From the NCBI GenBank assembly GCA_902806205.1, contig CADCVR010000106.1:1-41005 (forward strand): 41,005 nucleotides of DNA. Direction: 5' to 3'. Made by a program: the position numbers and the translations under genes. The DNA comes from an uncultured Solirubrobacteraceae bacterium (lineage in GTDB: Bacteria > Actinomycetota > Thermoleophilia > Solirubrobacterales > Solirubrobacteraceae). The notes under the pieces were generated by a model that searched no databases, was not told the DNA's origin, and saw nothing but the letters and a program-made list of their open reading frames with translations. Of the stretch, positions 8,442 through 15,035 are shown piece by piece; position 1 is the stretch's first letter, and every line of letters starts with the position of its first letter.

Positions 8442-8837
8442 ATGGTGACCGAGCCGCCGCCGGAAACCAATTCCGAACCCAAGCTCGTCACCAAGGTGCG
8501 TGAGCGCCGCAGGGGCTTCAAGGAGCACGGACGCCTCTACCGCGGCGCGTTCGTGGTCGCCGGCTTCATCCTGGTACTGGGGGGAGCGGCGATGCTCGTC
8601 CTGCCCGGCCCGGCGTTCGTGGTCATCCCGATCGGCCTGGCGATCCTGTCGCTCGAGTTCGCCTGGGCGGAGAACCTGCTGGACCGCTCGCTCGTGAAGG
8701 CCGACGAGGCCAAGCGCCGGGCGCAGGAGACCACCCCGCGCCAGCGGATCCTGTCGGCCCTGGCGATCGCGTGCGGCATCGGCGCCTTCGTGGTGCTGGC
8801 GATCCTCTACGACATCCCGCTGATCCCGTTCGCCTGA
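8442..8837 (+). CDS. PGPGW/TIGR02611-like small transmembrane protein
   Basis: The 131-residue protein has a hydrophilic N-terminus, two adjacent helices (FVVAGFILVLGGAAMLVLP and VIPIGLAILSL) with LPGPAFVVIPIGLA between them, an amphipathic segment (LDRSLVKADEAKRRA) and a third C-terminal helix. The PGP motif flanked by two helices is the signature of a conserved but uncharacterised actinobacterial membrane family. ATG 8442 lies back to back with the protease start. GTG 8493 is a shorter alternative that would leave room for a promoter. Confidence 0.8.
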   Translation: MVTEPPPETNSEPKLVTKVRERRRGFKEHGRLYRGAFVVAGFILVLGGAAMLVLPGPAFVVIPIGLAILSLEFAWAENLLDRSLVKADEAKRRAQETTPRQRILSALAIACGIGAFVVLAILYDIPLIPFA

Positions 8838-8862
8838 GGCCGGCCGAGGGCTCGGTCCGGCC
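8838..8862 (+). terminator. Strong hairpin after PGPGW gene
   Basis: Immediately after the stop, GGCCGG/CCGGCC arms enclose CGAG/CTCG arms with one short internal loop, giving a roughly ten-pair GC stem. There is no clear T-run, which is usual for high-GC actinobacterial terminators. Confidence 0.5.
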
Positions 8863-8874
8863 GGCGAAGCAGGT

Positions 8875-8917
8875 CTCAGAGGCTCAGAGCCCCTCCGAGG
8901 GCGGGTAGACTCCGCCC
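8875..8917 (+). promoter_or_regulatory. Promoter region of secreted EEP-family gene: tandem 7-mers and -10 inside a palindrome
   Basis: CTCAGAG occurs twice (8875-8881 and 8883-8889) with an eight-base period. The -10-like TAGACT (8906-8911) lies nine bases before ATG 8921 and is framed by inverted arms GGGCGG (8899-8904) and CCGCCC (8912-8917). A regulator bound to this palindrome would cover the -10. Confidence 0.45.
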
Positions 8918-8920
8918 GCC

Positions 8921-9661
8921 ATGCTTCGACGCCTGCTGCGGACGACCGCCGCCACCACCGCCTGTGTTCTCGGCGGGGCCGCCACCGCGTCGGCAGCGCC
9001 CTACAGCCTGTTGCAGGTCAACCTCTGCGGCAGCGGCCTGGCCGCGTGCTTCGGCATGGGGTCCGCGAACAAGGCCGGCAAGGCCGCGGAGCTGATCCGG
9101 GCCCGGCGTCCCTCGGTGGTCACGCTCAACGAGATGTGCCTCAACGACCTGGCCACGATCCGCAACGCCACGGGCGGCTACCGCGGCGCGTTCTCCCAGT
9201 CGGGCAGCCAGCGCTGCCGGAACGGGCAGCCCTACGGCAACGGCGTGGTGTTCGCCCCGGGTGTCCGCATCGCTGCGATCCGGCGCATCGCCTACGCCGC
9301 CCAGCAGGGCGGGGCGGAGCAGCGGACGCTGATGTGCGTCGACGCCGGCGGCGTCCGGGTCTGCGTCACCCACCTGGACTCCAGGGGCAAGCAGGGTGAG
9401 CAGGCCCAGCAGATGGAGAACGTCCTCGCGGGCTACGCCCGTGCGGGGGTCCGGACGCTGCTCGGGGGCGACTGGAACCTCAAGTTCGGCGGCAGCCCGA
9501 ACGCGCAGGACTTCGTCCCGGGCGGGATGTTCCGCAAGGGCGACGGCGACGTGCAGCACGTGATGGCCACCCAGCGGCACTTCGGCTTCGTCTCCACGCG
9601 CACGATGCGCTTGAACTGGACCGATCACCCGGGCTTTCAGGTGTATCTCGACAAGCGCTAG
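8921..9661 (+). CDS. Secreted endonuclease/exonuclease/phosphatase-fold protein
   Basis: A signal peptide of about 27 residues ends ATASA-AP. The mature part shows the metal-phosphoesterase motifs in order: LLQVNLCG (Asn), TLNEMC (Glu), THLDSRG, GGDWN (the GDxN motif) and WTDHPGF (terminal Asp-His). This fits a secreted DNase- or phosphodiesterase-like enzyme of the EEP (DNase I/exonuclease III) superfamily. Six or more cysteines in the mature part suggest disulfides. It is 246 residues long and complete. The substrate (nucleic acid, phospholipid or phosphoester) cannot be read. Confidence 0.87.
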   Translation: MLRRLLRTTAATTACVLGGAATASAAPYSLLQVNLCGSGLAACFGMGSANKAGKAAELIRARRPSVVTLNEMCLNDLATIRNATGGYRGAFSQSGSQRCRNGQPYGNGVVFAPGVRIAAIRRIAYAAQQGGAEQRTLMCVDAGGVRVCVTHLDSRGKQGEQAQQMENVLAGYARAGVRTLLGGDWNLKFGGSPNAQDFVPGGMFRKGDGDVQHVMATQRHFGFVSTRTMRLNWTDHPGFQVYLDKR

Positions 9662-9832
9662 ATGATTGATTGCACGAGGTGGTCCCGTCGATCGGCGGTT
9701 CGGGTGGATGGCTGACGCCGCACGATTTCCGCAGCCGATCCTGTACGGCCGGGCAAGCGATGGGGTGGTGTCAGGTGCCAGCCGAAACGTCGAGCGGGCG
9801 CCACCGGATCCGTGGAATCCTCTGGGGGCGGC

Positions 9833-10579
9833 TCACTCGAGCAGCGGCGAGATCGCCGCGTGGATCTGCTCCACGTGCGCGGGATGGGCGCTCGTGACCT
9901 CGGCCCCGACGAGCTCCCCGCCGTCCGACACGACGGCGAGCACCTGCGCGAGGCGCTCGAAGCTCCAGCCGCCCGGCGCGGCGAAGGTCGCGGGGAGCAC
10001 GGACGGATCGAGCACGTCGAGGTCGAGGTGGACGAAGACCGGCCGGCCCGCGAGCGCCTCGGGGCCGTCGGGGCGCCCGACGCCGTTGGTGTCGAGGAGC
10101 ACGCGCTCTCCCCCGTCGACGTCGCGAACTCCGAGCATCGCCACCCGCGCCGGGTCCAGGCCCGCGCCGAAGCCGCTGTCCCACAGCCCGCAGGCCGCCG
10201 CGAGCGGCATGCCACCGAGGAAGCCGCTCGGCGAGGTCTCGGGCGTGTTGAAGTCCGGGTGGGCGTCGATCCAGCAGACCCATGCGTCGGGCCGGTGGCG
10301 CACGACGACCGGCAGCGTGGACAGCGCGACGGAGCAGTCCCCTGCGAGCAGCAGGGGCCGCCGCCCGGAGTCCAGCGCGTCGTCGACCTGCCCGCCGGCT
10401 TCGAGCAGGCAGCCGCGCGAGTCGCGTAGATCGACGTCCCACGAGCCGACCCGGGGCGTCGCGGGCGCGCCGATCTGCCGCGCACCCGTCAGCGCGGAGA
10501 GCCCGACCGCGCCGAGCGAGCCCTCGGCGCTGCGGTCCGAGGTGCGGCACAGCAGCGCCGTGGCGGCGACGTCGGTCAT
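9833..10579 (-). CDS. Arginase/agmatinase-family ureohydrolase, Cys variant of the first metal motif
   Basis: The 248-residue protein has three recognisable metal-binding motifs: AGDCSV at 79-84 in place of the usual GGDHS, WIDAHPDFNTP with Asp105, His107 and Asp109, and HLDLDVLDP with Asp187 and Asp189. Five of six manganese ligands are therefore present, and the first His is Cys82. TPETSPSGFLGGMPLA is typical of the family. A GDCSV variant is, as far as I recall, a recurring subgroup of unknown substrate. ATG 10579 overlaps the stop of the upstream hydratase gene by four bases (ATGA), so the two are co-translated. Arginase or agmatinase activity proper is doubtful. Confidence 0.85.
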   Translation of the reverse strand: MTDVAATALLCRTSDRSAEGSLGAVGLSALTGARQIGAPATPRVGSWDVDLRDSRGCLLEAGGQVDDALDSGRRPLLLAGDCSVALSTLPVVVRHRPDAWVCWIDAHPDFNTPETSPSGFLGGMPLAAACGLWDSGFGAGLDPARVAMLGVRDVDGGERVLLDTNGVGRPDGPEALAGRPVFVHLDLDVLDPSVLPATFAAPGGWSFERLAQVLAVVSDGGELVGAEVTSAHPAHVEQIHAAISPLLE

Positions 10580-11370
10580 CGGCCCGTCCAGACGGGCTTG
10601 CGCTTGGCGAGGAACGCCTCGACGCCCTCCTGGGCGTCTTGCGTGGAGAGCGCGAGGGTCAGCTGGGAGCGCAGGAAGTCCCACGCCTCCTCCAGCGCCA
10701 TGTCCTGCTGGCGCCAGATGGCGTCCTTGCCGAGCGCCATCAGGACGGGCGACTTCGCGGCCAGGCGGCCCGCCCACTCCGCGACCGCGGCGTCGAGGCC
10801 CGCCGCGGGCACGACGCGGTTGACCAGCCCGATCCGCTCGGCCTCCGCGGCGCCGATGCGGTCGCCGAGCAGCAGCAACTCGGTCGTCTTCTTGCGCCCC
10901 ACGTTGCGGTAGATCAGCGCCATGATCATGAAGGGGAACAGCCCGACGTTGATCTCCGGGGTGCCGAAGGTCGCGGTGTCGCTCGCGACGATGAGGTCAC
11001 AGGCGAGCGCGAGGCCGAGTGCTCCCGCGAGACAGTGTCCGCCCGCCGCGCAGATCGTCGGCTTGCCGAGCGTGCCGATCGTGCGGAACAGCTCGGGGAA
11101 GCGCGCGTTGCCGGCGTGCTGGTGGACGAGGGGCACGTCGGCCCCCAGGCCGGCGAGGTTGCCGCCGGAGGAGAACGTCGTGGCGTGCGTCGAGGCCACG
11201 ACGCAGACGCGCACCGCGTCGTCCTCTCGGGCGCGGACGAACGCCGCGATCAGCGCGTCGAGCATCTCGTCAGACAGCGCGTTGCGCGTGTCGGGCTGGT
11301 TCATCGCCACGGTGGCGATCGCGCCGCAGACGGCGTAGGTGACGGGGGCTGCGCTCACCGCGCGGACCAT
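10576..11370 (-). CDS. Enoyl-CoA hydratase/isomerase (crotonase) family protein
   Basis: A crotonase fold of about 264 residues: NQPDTRNALSDEM, the first oxyanion-hole region FSSGGNL, the second GGHCLAGALGLALACD, then FGTPEINVGLFPF. The Glu in TPEIN matches the Glu164 position of rat enoyl-CoA hydratase, but the Glu144 position (usually CELA) is Leu. Hydration chemistry is thus uncertain and an isomerase or other crotonase activity is possible. ATG 11370 is chosen; ATG 11415 would add 15 residues and a very rare TTA codon. It overlaps the arginase-family gene and diverges from the SDR gene. Confidence 0.87.
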   Translation of the reverse strand: MVRAVSAAPVTYAVCGAIATVAMNQPDTRNALSDEMLDALIAAFVRAREDDAVRVCVVASTHATTFSSGGNLAGLGADVPLVHQHAGNARFPELFRTIGTLGKPTICAAGGHCLAGALGLALACDLIVASDTATFGTPEINVGLFPFMIMALIYRNVGRKKTTELLLLGDRIGAAEAERIGLVNRVVPAAGLDAAVAEWAGRLAAKSPVLMALGKDAIWRQQDMALEEAWDFLRSQLTLALSTQDAQEGVEAFLAKRKPVWTGR

Positions 11371-11383
11371 ACCGCGGGCTGTC

Positions 11384-11430
11384 TTGAGCAATAAATCGGC
11401 AGTACCACTATTCATTTTTGGTCAATAGAG
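11384..11430. promoter_or_regulatory. AT-rich divergent control region with inverted repeat
   Basis: This AT-rich patch stands out from the surrounding GC. It contains CTATT and AATAG as inverted five-base arms (11408-11412 and 11424-11428) between the divergent hydratase and SDR genes. A shared operator or upstream element is plausible but unproven. Confidence 0.3.
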
Positions 11431-11477
11431 GCACGTACGTCGAGGAGCTTGCGGCCCCCGGACGCGGTCGGCGTCAC

Positions 11478-11518
11478 TAGCCTGCGCGCCTCCCTCAATC
11501 GCCAAGACCTCGAAGGAG
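11478..11518 (+). promoter_or_regulatory. -10-like TAGCCT and Shine-Dalgarno of the SDR gene
   Basis: TAGCCT at 11478-11483 would start transcription near 11490. AAGGAG at 11513-11518 is a good ribosome-binding site eight bases before ATG 11526. Unlike several neighbours, this gene is leadered. Confidence 0.4.
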
Positions 11519-11525
11519 CACACGC

Positions 11526-12353
11526 ATGGGAGTTCTCGACGACAAGGTCGCGATCGTCACGGGCTCGGCCCGCGGCATCGGCCGCGCGACCGCCGAGCTG
11601 CTCTGCGAGCACGGCGCGAAGGTGCTCGTCAACGATCTGGACGCCGACGCCGCCCGGCAGACCGCCTCGGAGATCGCGGGCGAGACCGCCGTCCACGCCG
11701 GCGATCTCACGCAGGAGAAGGCGGCCGACGAGCTCGTCCGGGCGACCATCGACGCCTTCGGCAGGATCGACATCATCGTGAACAACGCGGGCTACACGCT
11801 GGACGCGCCCGTCCACAAGATGAGCGACGACTGGTTTCAGCGGATGCTCGACATCCACACGATCGCCCCTTTCCGCGTCCTGCGCGCCGCGGCGCCGCAT
11901 CTGCGCGAGCCGGCCAAGCAGGAGAAGGCGCAGGGGATCGAGGTGTTCCGCAAGGTCGTGAACATCTCGTCGATCTCCGGCACGATGGGCAACGCCGGCC
12001 AGGCGAACTACTCCGCGGGCAAGAGCGCGGTCGTCGGGCTGACCAAGACGCTGGCCAAGGAGTGGGGTCAGTTCAAGATCAATGTCAACGCGGTTGCCTT
12101 CGGCTGGATCGAGACGCGCCTCACGGCCGCCAAGGTCGAGGGGAACACGATGGAGATCGCCGGCGAGACGGTGCAGCTCGGCATTCCGGAGCCCATGCGC
12201 GCGATGGCCCCGATGCTGATCCCGCTCGGGCGCCCCGGCACCGCGGAGGAGGCGGCCGGCGGGGTGTTCTACCTCTGCTCGCCGTGGTCGAACTTCGTCT
12301 CGGGCCAGGTGCTGAACGTCACGGGCGGCCAGTTGACGGGGATGACCTCCTGA
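11526..12353 (+). CDS. SDR-family oxidoreductase (3-oxoacyl-ACP/CoA reductase-like)
   Basis: A classical short-chain dehydrogenase of 275 residues: VTGSARGIG cofactor loop at 11-19, NNAG, the catalytic NISSISG serine, YSAGK (Tyr-x3-Lys), and a typical C-terminus with GRPGTAEEAAGGVFYL and NVTGGQ. It resembles FabG-type or hydroxyacyl-CoA dehydrogenases. A ~10-residue insertion rich in Glu/Lys (PAKQEKAQGIEVF) lies before the catalytic strand. Divergent pairing with a crotonase gene suggests a role in acyl-CoA metabolism; the substrate is not determined. Confidence 0.92.
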   Translation: MGVLDDKVAIVTGSARGIGRATAELLCEHGAKVLVNDLDADAARQTASEIAGETAVHAGDLTQEKAADELVRATIDAFGRIDIIVNNAGYTLDAPVHKMSDDWFQRMLDIHTIAPFRVLRAAAPHLREPAKQEKAQGIEVFRKVVNISSISGTMGNAGQANYSAGKSAVVGLTKTLAKEWGQFKINVNAVAFGWIETRLTAAKVEGNTMEIAGETVQLGIPEPMRAMAPMLIPLGRPGTAEEAAGGVFYLCSPWSNFVSGQVLNVTGGQLTGMTS

Positions 12354-12381
12354 ACGGCGCACGCGTGCTGGCCGCCTCGCC

Positions 12382-12398
12382 TTTCGCTGCATGCGAAA
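12382..12398. terminator. Inverted repeat after SDR gene
   Basis: TTTCGC and GCGAAA flank TGCAT, giving a six-pair hairpin 29 bases after the SDR stop, with a few A residues following. It is a possible terminator or operator for the next gene; weak either way. Confidence 0.3.
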
Positions 12399-12469
12399 AC
12401 GCTTGGCGTGGCCGCGACTGATCGGAACGCCGGCGCAACCCCCGGGTGACGGGACCGTTTGCACCCCTG

Positions 12470-14080
12470 ATGTCGCGTTCGCTCTGCTGGGTTGTGCTGC
12501 TTGCCGCCGTTGCGCCCGCGGCGGAGGCGTCGGCGGCCCGGATCGACCTCTTAGAGGTCGGGTGCAACTCCACCTACAAATGTTCGGGCACGGAGGGCCT
12601 GTTGCAGATCGACGACCCTGATGGCGCCGACGACGTGCTGGAACTGCGCGGGCAGGGCGCCGAGCTTGTGCTCCGCGGAACGCCTGCTCCCACGCCCGGC
12701 GTCAACTGCCGCGCAGCAGCCGTGGGCGAGGTGCGCTGCGTCTTGCCTCGAGGTGTTGTGATCACTCAGCGGATCGTCTCGCTGGGTGGCGGGAATGACC
12801 GACTGACCCTGGACGGGATCGGTGGCGCAGACGTCGACGGCGGCTCGGGCGACGATCAACTCGTCGTCGACGGTGACATTTACGTGAGTTGGGCGGGTGG
12901 TCCAGGAGCCGACAGCGCATCAGGGAGCAACGAGATCGTATCCAGATATGCCAAGCGGATCGCGTCTGTGTCCGTGAGCTACGACGGCCTCGCGAATGAC
13001 GGTGAGGCGGCCGAGGGCGACAACGTGGGTCGCGTGGGGAGCGCCCTCGGCGGCGAGGGCGACGACGTCTTGGTCGCCGACCACGACGGCTCGCAGTTGC
13101 GGGGCCTGGAGGGCGCAGACCAGCTGACCGGTGGGCCAGGCACAGACCGCTTGGAGGCTGGCGCCGGAGACGACGTCGTCAGGGCGCTCGGCGGCGCAGA
13201 CTTTCTCGACGGTGACACCGGATCGGATCTTCTCGACGCCGGTGAAGGAAACGACACCCTGCGCGCCAAAGCCGCGATCGGCGAGCGCGACGTCTTGCAG
13301 GGCGGCCCCGGCATCGACAAGGGAGGCATCGGGGCGTCCGTACTGCCGTTCGTTGTCGACCTTGACGCCGAGCCAGTCGACAGCTTCGGCCCGATGAACT
13401 CCTATGAGGGGCTCGAGCGCGTGGACCTTGGCGTCGGCGCAGGGCGCGCGCGACTGCTCGGAAGCGCGGCGCCGGAGACGCTCACGCTCTACGGCGGCCC
13501 GGGATCACTGCTGTCTGGCGGTGCCGGCGACGATCGCCTGGCGACCGGCGGCCGGCAGCCTGGCGTCATCATCGACGGTGGACCGGGCCGCGATCAGGTG
13601 CTCGTCGACGACGCGCGCAACATCCTGCGCCTCCGCGACGGCGAGGCCGATCGGGCGCGGTGCGACGAGCAGGGCCTGACGACGGCGCCGCAGCTCGACT
13701 CGCGCGACGTGCTCGAGGGGTGCGGCGCCCCCATGGTCGTCGACATCCGGCGCCTACGCCTCCGAGGTCGTGAACTCGTCGTGCCCGTCGCGTGCCCGCG
13801 GGTGACGGGACGTCCGTGCGTCGGGACCGTCCGGGTCGCCGACCCTCCGTACGAGGGGTCACGCGCGGTCTACCGTACCCGCCCGGTCGGTGTGAGGATC
13901 GCCGCCGGCAGCATGCGGCGGATCCTTGTGCGATTCGGGCCGCGGACCGCACGTTCGCTCGCGGCGCTGGCTGGCCGCCAAGGGGGCTCGGCGACCCTAG
14001 GAGCAATCACGGTACGACGCCTGGAACGCCAGCGGACTGCCGTCAAGTCGATCGATGAGTTCAGGGTGACGGTGCCCTGA
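12470..14080 (+). CDS. Secreted RTX-like calcium-binding repeat protein 1
   Basis: ATG 12470 starts a clear signal peptide (MSRSLCWVVLLAAVAPAAEASA); the GTG at 12446 would add eight residues before it. The 536-residue product has Cys-bounded N-terminal strands, then irregular GGxGxDxL haemolysin-type nonapeptide repeats at about 110-390 (GGSGDDQL, GGPGTDRL, GAGDDVVR, GGAGDDRL). A YDGLANDGEAAEGDNV module like those in the gene at 29196 is embedded in them. The last ~130 residues form a strand-rich domain (RLRLRGRELVVPVACP onward) found at the end of other secreted proteins here. Calcium-dependent folding outside the cell is expected; function unknown. Codon 28 is TTA, rare in such GC-rich genomes. 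Confidence 0.82.
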   Translation: MSRSLCWVVLLAAVAPAAEASAARIDLLEVGCNSTYKCSGTEGLLQIDDPDGADDVLELRGQGAELVLRGTPAPTPGVNCRAAAVGEVRCVLPRGVVITQRIVSLGGGNDRLTLDGIGGADVDGGSGDDQLVVDGDIYVSWAGGPGADSASGSNEIVSRYAKRIASVSVSYDGLANDGEAAEGDNVGRVGSALGGEGDDVLVADHDGSQLRGLEGADQLTGGPGTDRLEAGAGDDVVRALGGADFLDGDTGSDLLDAGEGNDTLRAKAAIGERDVLQGGPGIDKGGIGASVLPFVVDLDAEPVDSFGPMNSYEGLERVDLGVGAGRARLLGSAAPETLTLYGGPGSLLSGGAGDDRLATGGRQPGVIIDGGPGRDQVLVDDARNILRLRDGEADRARCDEQGLTTAPQLDSRDVLEGCGAPMVVDIRRLRLRGRELVVPVACPRVTGRPCVGTVRVADPPYEGSRAVYRTRPVGVRIAAGSMRRILVRFGPRTARSLAALAGRQGGSATLGAITVRRLERQRTAVKSIDEFRVTVP

Positions 14081-14191
14081 TGACGTGAGTACGCAGTGCC
14101 CGCCGACGCCGACCCCGACGCCGACGGCCTGGCGGGGGCTCGTCCGCCGGACCGCGCTGGGATCGACTGGGTGCTCGGACCCAACCGCGCG

Positions 14192-14596
14192 TCACGCCAC
14201 GCTTCCGCCGGGTTCCGCCCATTGGCCGCGCTGGTTCGTGGCATCCGCGATCAAGTTGAAGTCGCTGCCGTAAAGCAGAACCGTGAGGTCGAGTTGCTCG
14301 GCGGCAGCGGCAATGAGCAGGCCGGGGATCTTGCGCCCGCGCTGGCTGCGCTCAGCGGGCAGACGCTGCACCTGAAGGGCGCGACGGACGTTATCTGGTC
14401 ACGGCCTCGGAGCCGTCGAGCGCGTTGAGGAGGTCGTCCCATTCTGAGGCGTCGCGTGCGGAGTAGCCGACTTCGAGGTCACTGACCGTGGGGCGGCCGA
14501 GGGAGCCGGCAGGGCAAGGGGCTCGACGACTTCCCGATCCGTGGGCTGGCCGAGTCGCTCGACGACGCTCGTGTCGATCAGGTACGTCAGCGCCAC
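14192..14596 (-). pseudogene. vapC: Decayed VapC toxin (PIN domain)
   Basis: GTG 14596 opens MALTYLIDTSVVERLG, the PIN-domain start with its first Asp. The frame then shifts near 14505-14515, continues as GRPTVSDLEVGYSARDASEW in the -1-shifted frame, and shifts back near 14395-14402, where both frames also hit a stop. The C-terminal part RRALQVQRLPAERSQRGRK is again in the original frame and ends at 14192. Total length is 405 bases, the normal size of the family. In addition the usual acidic residue in RKIPDLL is Gly (RKIPGLL), and the HYDADFDLIA-type motif has become LYGSDFNLIA. The RNase would be inactive even without the frameshifts. Confidence 0.85.
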
Positions 14597-14780
14597 GCGT
14601 CGGCCCGGTCGTCAAACCGAGCGGCGCTCAGCGGGTCGAGCATCGCCCTGACGCGCGCCTCGCGACCGGCCGTGGCCTGCCTGAGCGCTTCGTTGACGGT
14701 GTCGTTGATCGTGCGCGTCCCGAGCTCCGCCCGGGTCCGGTTCAGGGCTGTCTCGTCCAATCGATGAGGTGCTTGGACAT
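14587..14780 (-). pseudogene. vapB: Decayed VapB antitoxin
   Basis: ATG 14780 gives MSKHLID, then a stop five codons later. Removing one missing base near 14759 restores DETALNRTRAELGTRTIND and onward to RADAWR, a full VapB of the type paired with this VapC (expected LIDLDETAL; one base of a Leu codon is lost). The restored stop lies inside the first codons of vapC, the usual overlap of such operons. The likely promoter TATACGAT (14803-14810, minus strand) is still visible upstream. A single-base deletion therefore inactivates the antitoxin. Confidence 0.82.
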
Positions 14781-14857
14781 CCGCTCACATCCGTGTCGTG
14801 GCATCGTATAGCTGGTGAACCTGGTCTTGGCTGGCGCGTTCGCGGCGGGGCGAGGGC

Positions 14858-14909
14858 GGGGGCTTGGGCCCTGGGGGCCACAGATGGCGTCCCTGAAGCC
14901 CAAGCCCCC
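14858..14909. repeat. Long perfect hairpin upstream of RTX protein 2
   Basis: GGGGGCTTGGGC (14858-14869) and GCCCAAGCCCCC (14898-14909) are perfect 12-base inverted arms around a 28-base loop. This is the strongest hairpin in the non-coding stretch 14781-15035, which otherwise holds only the vapB promoter and the RTX ribosome-binding site. It may be a terminator, a leader structure or the remnant of a small element. Confidence 0.5.
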
Positions 14910-15035
14910 ATGGATGACGGTTGTCGGATCGTTCGGCCTCGACGCCTGCGCCCGGATCCCGGGGGCCGAGCGGCGCGCACGTCTTCTCGCCCGCGGACCG
15001 CAACCCCGGCGAGCGTGCTCGCGTTAGGGGACGCG

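Noticed and set aside
11371-11415. Longer start (ATG 11415) for the crotonase gene
   Set aside because: It adds AT-rich codons including TTA and runs into the AT-rich control region; ATG 11370 fits the family start.
14096-14180. Plus-strand DADPDADG coding, reminiscent of thrombospondin type-3 calcium repeats
   Set aside because: Only one short stretch, caused by repeated GACGCC in DNA downstream of the decayed vapC; no signal peptide or continuation.
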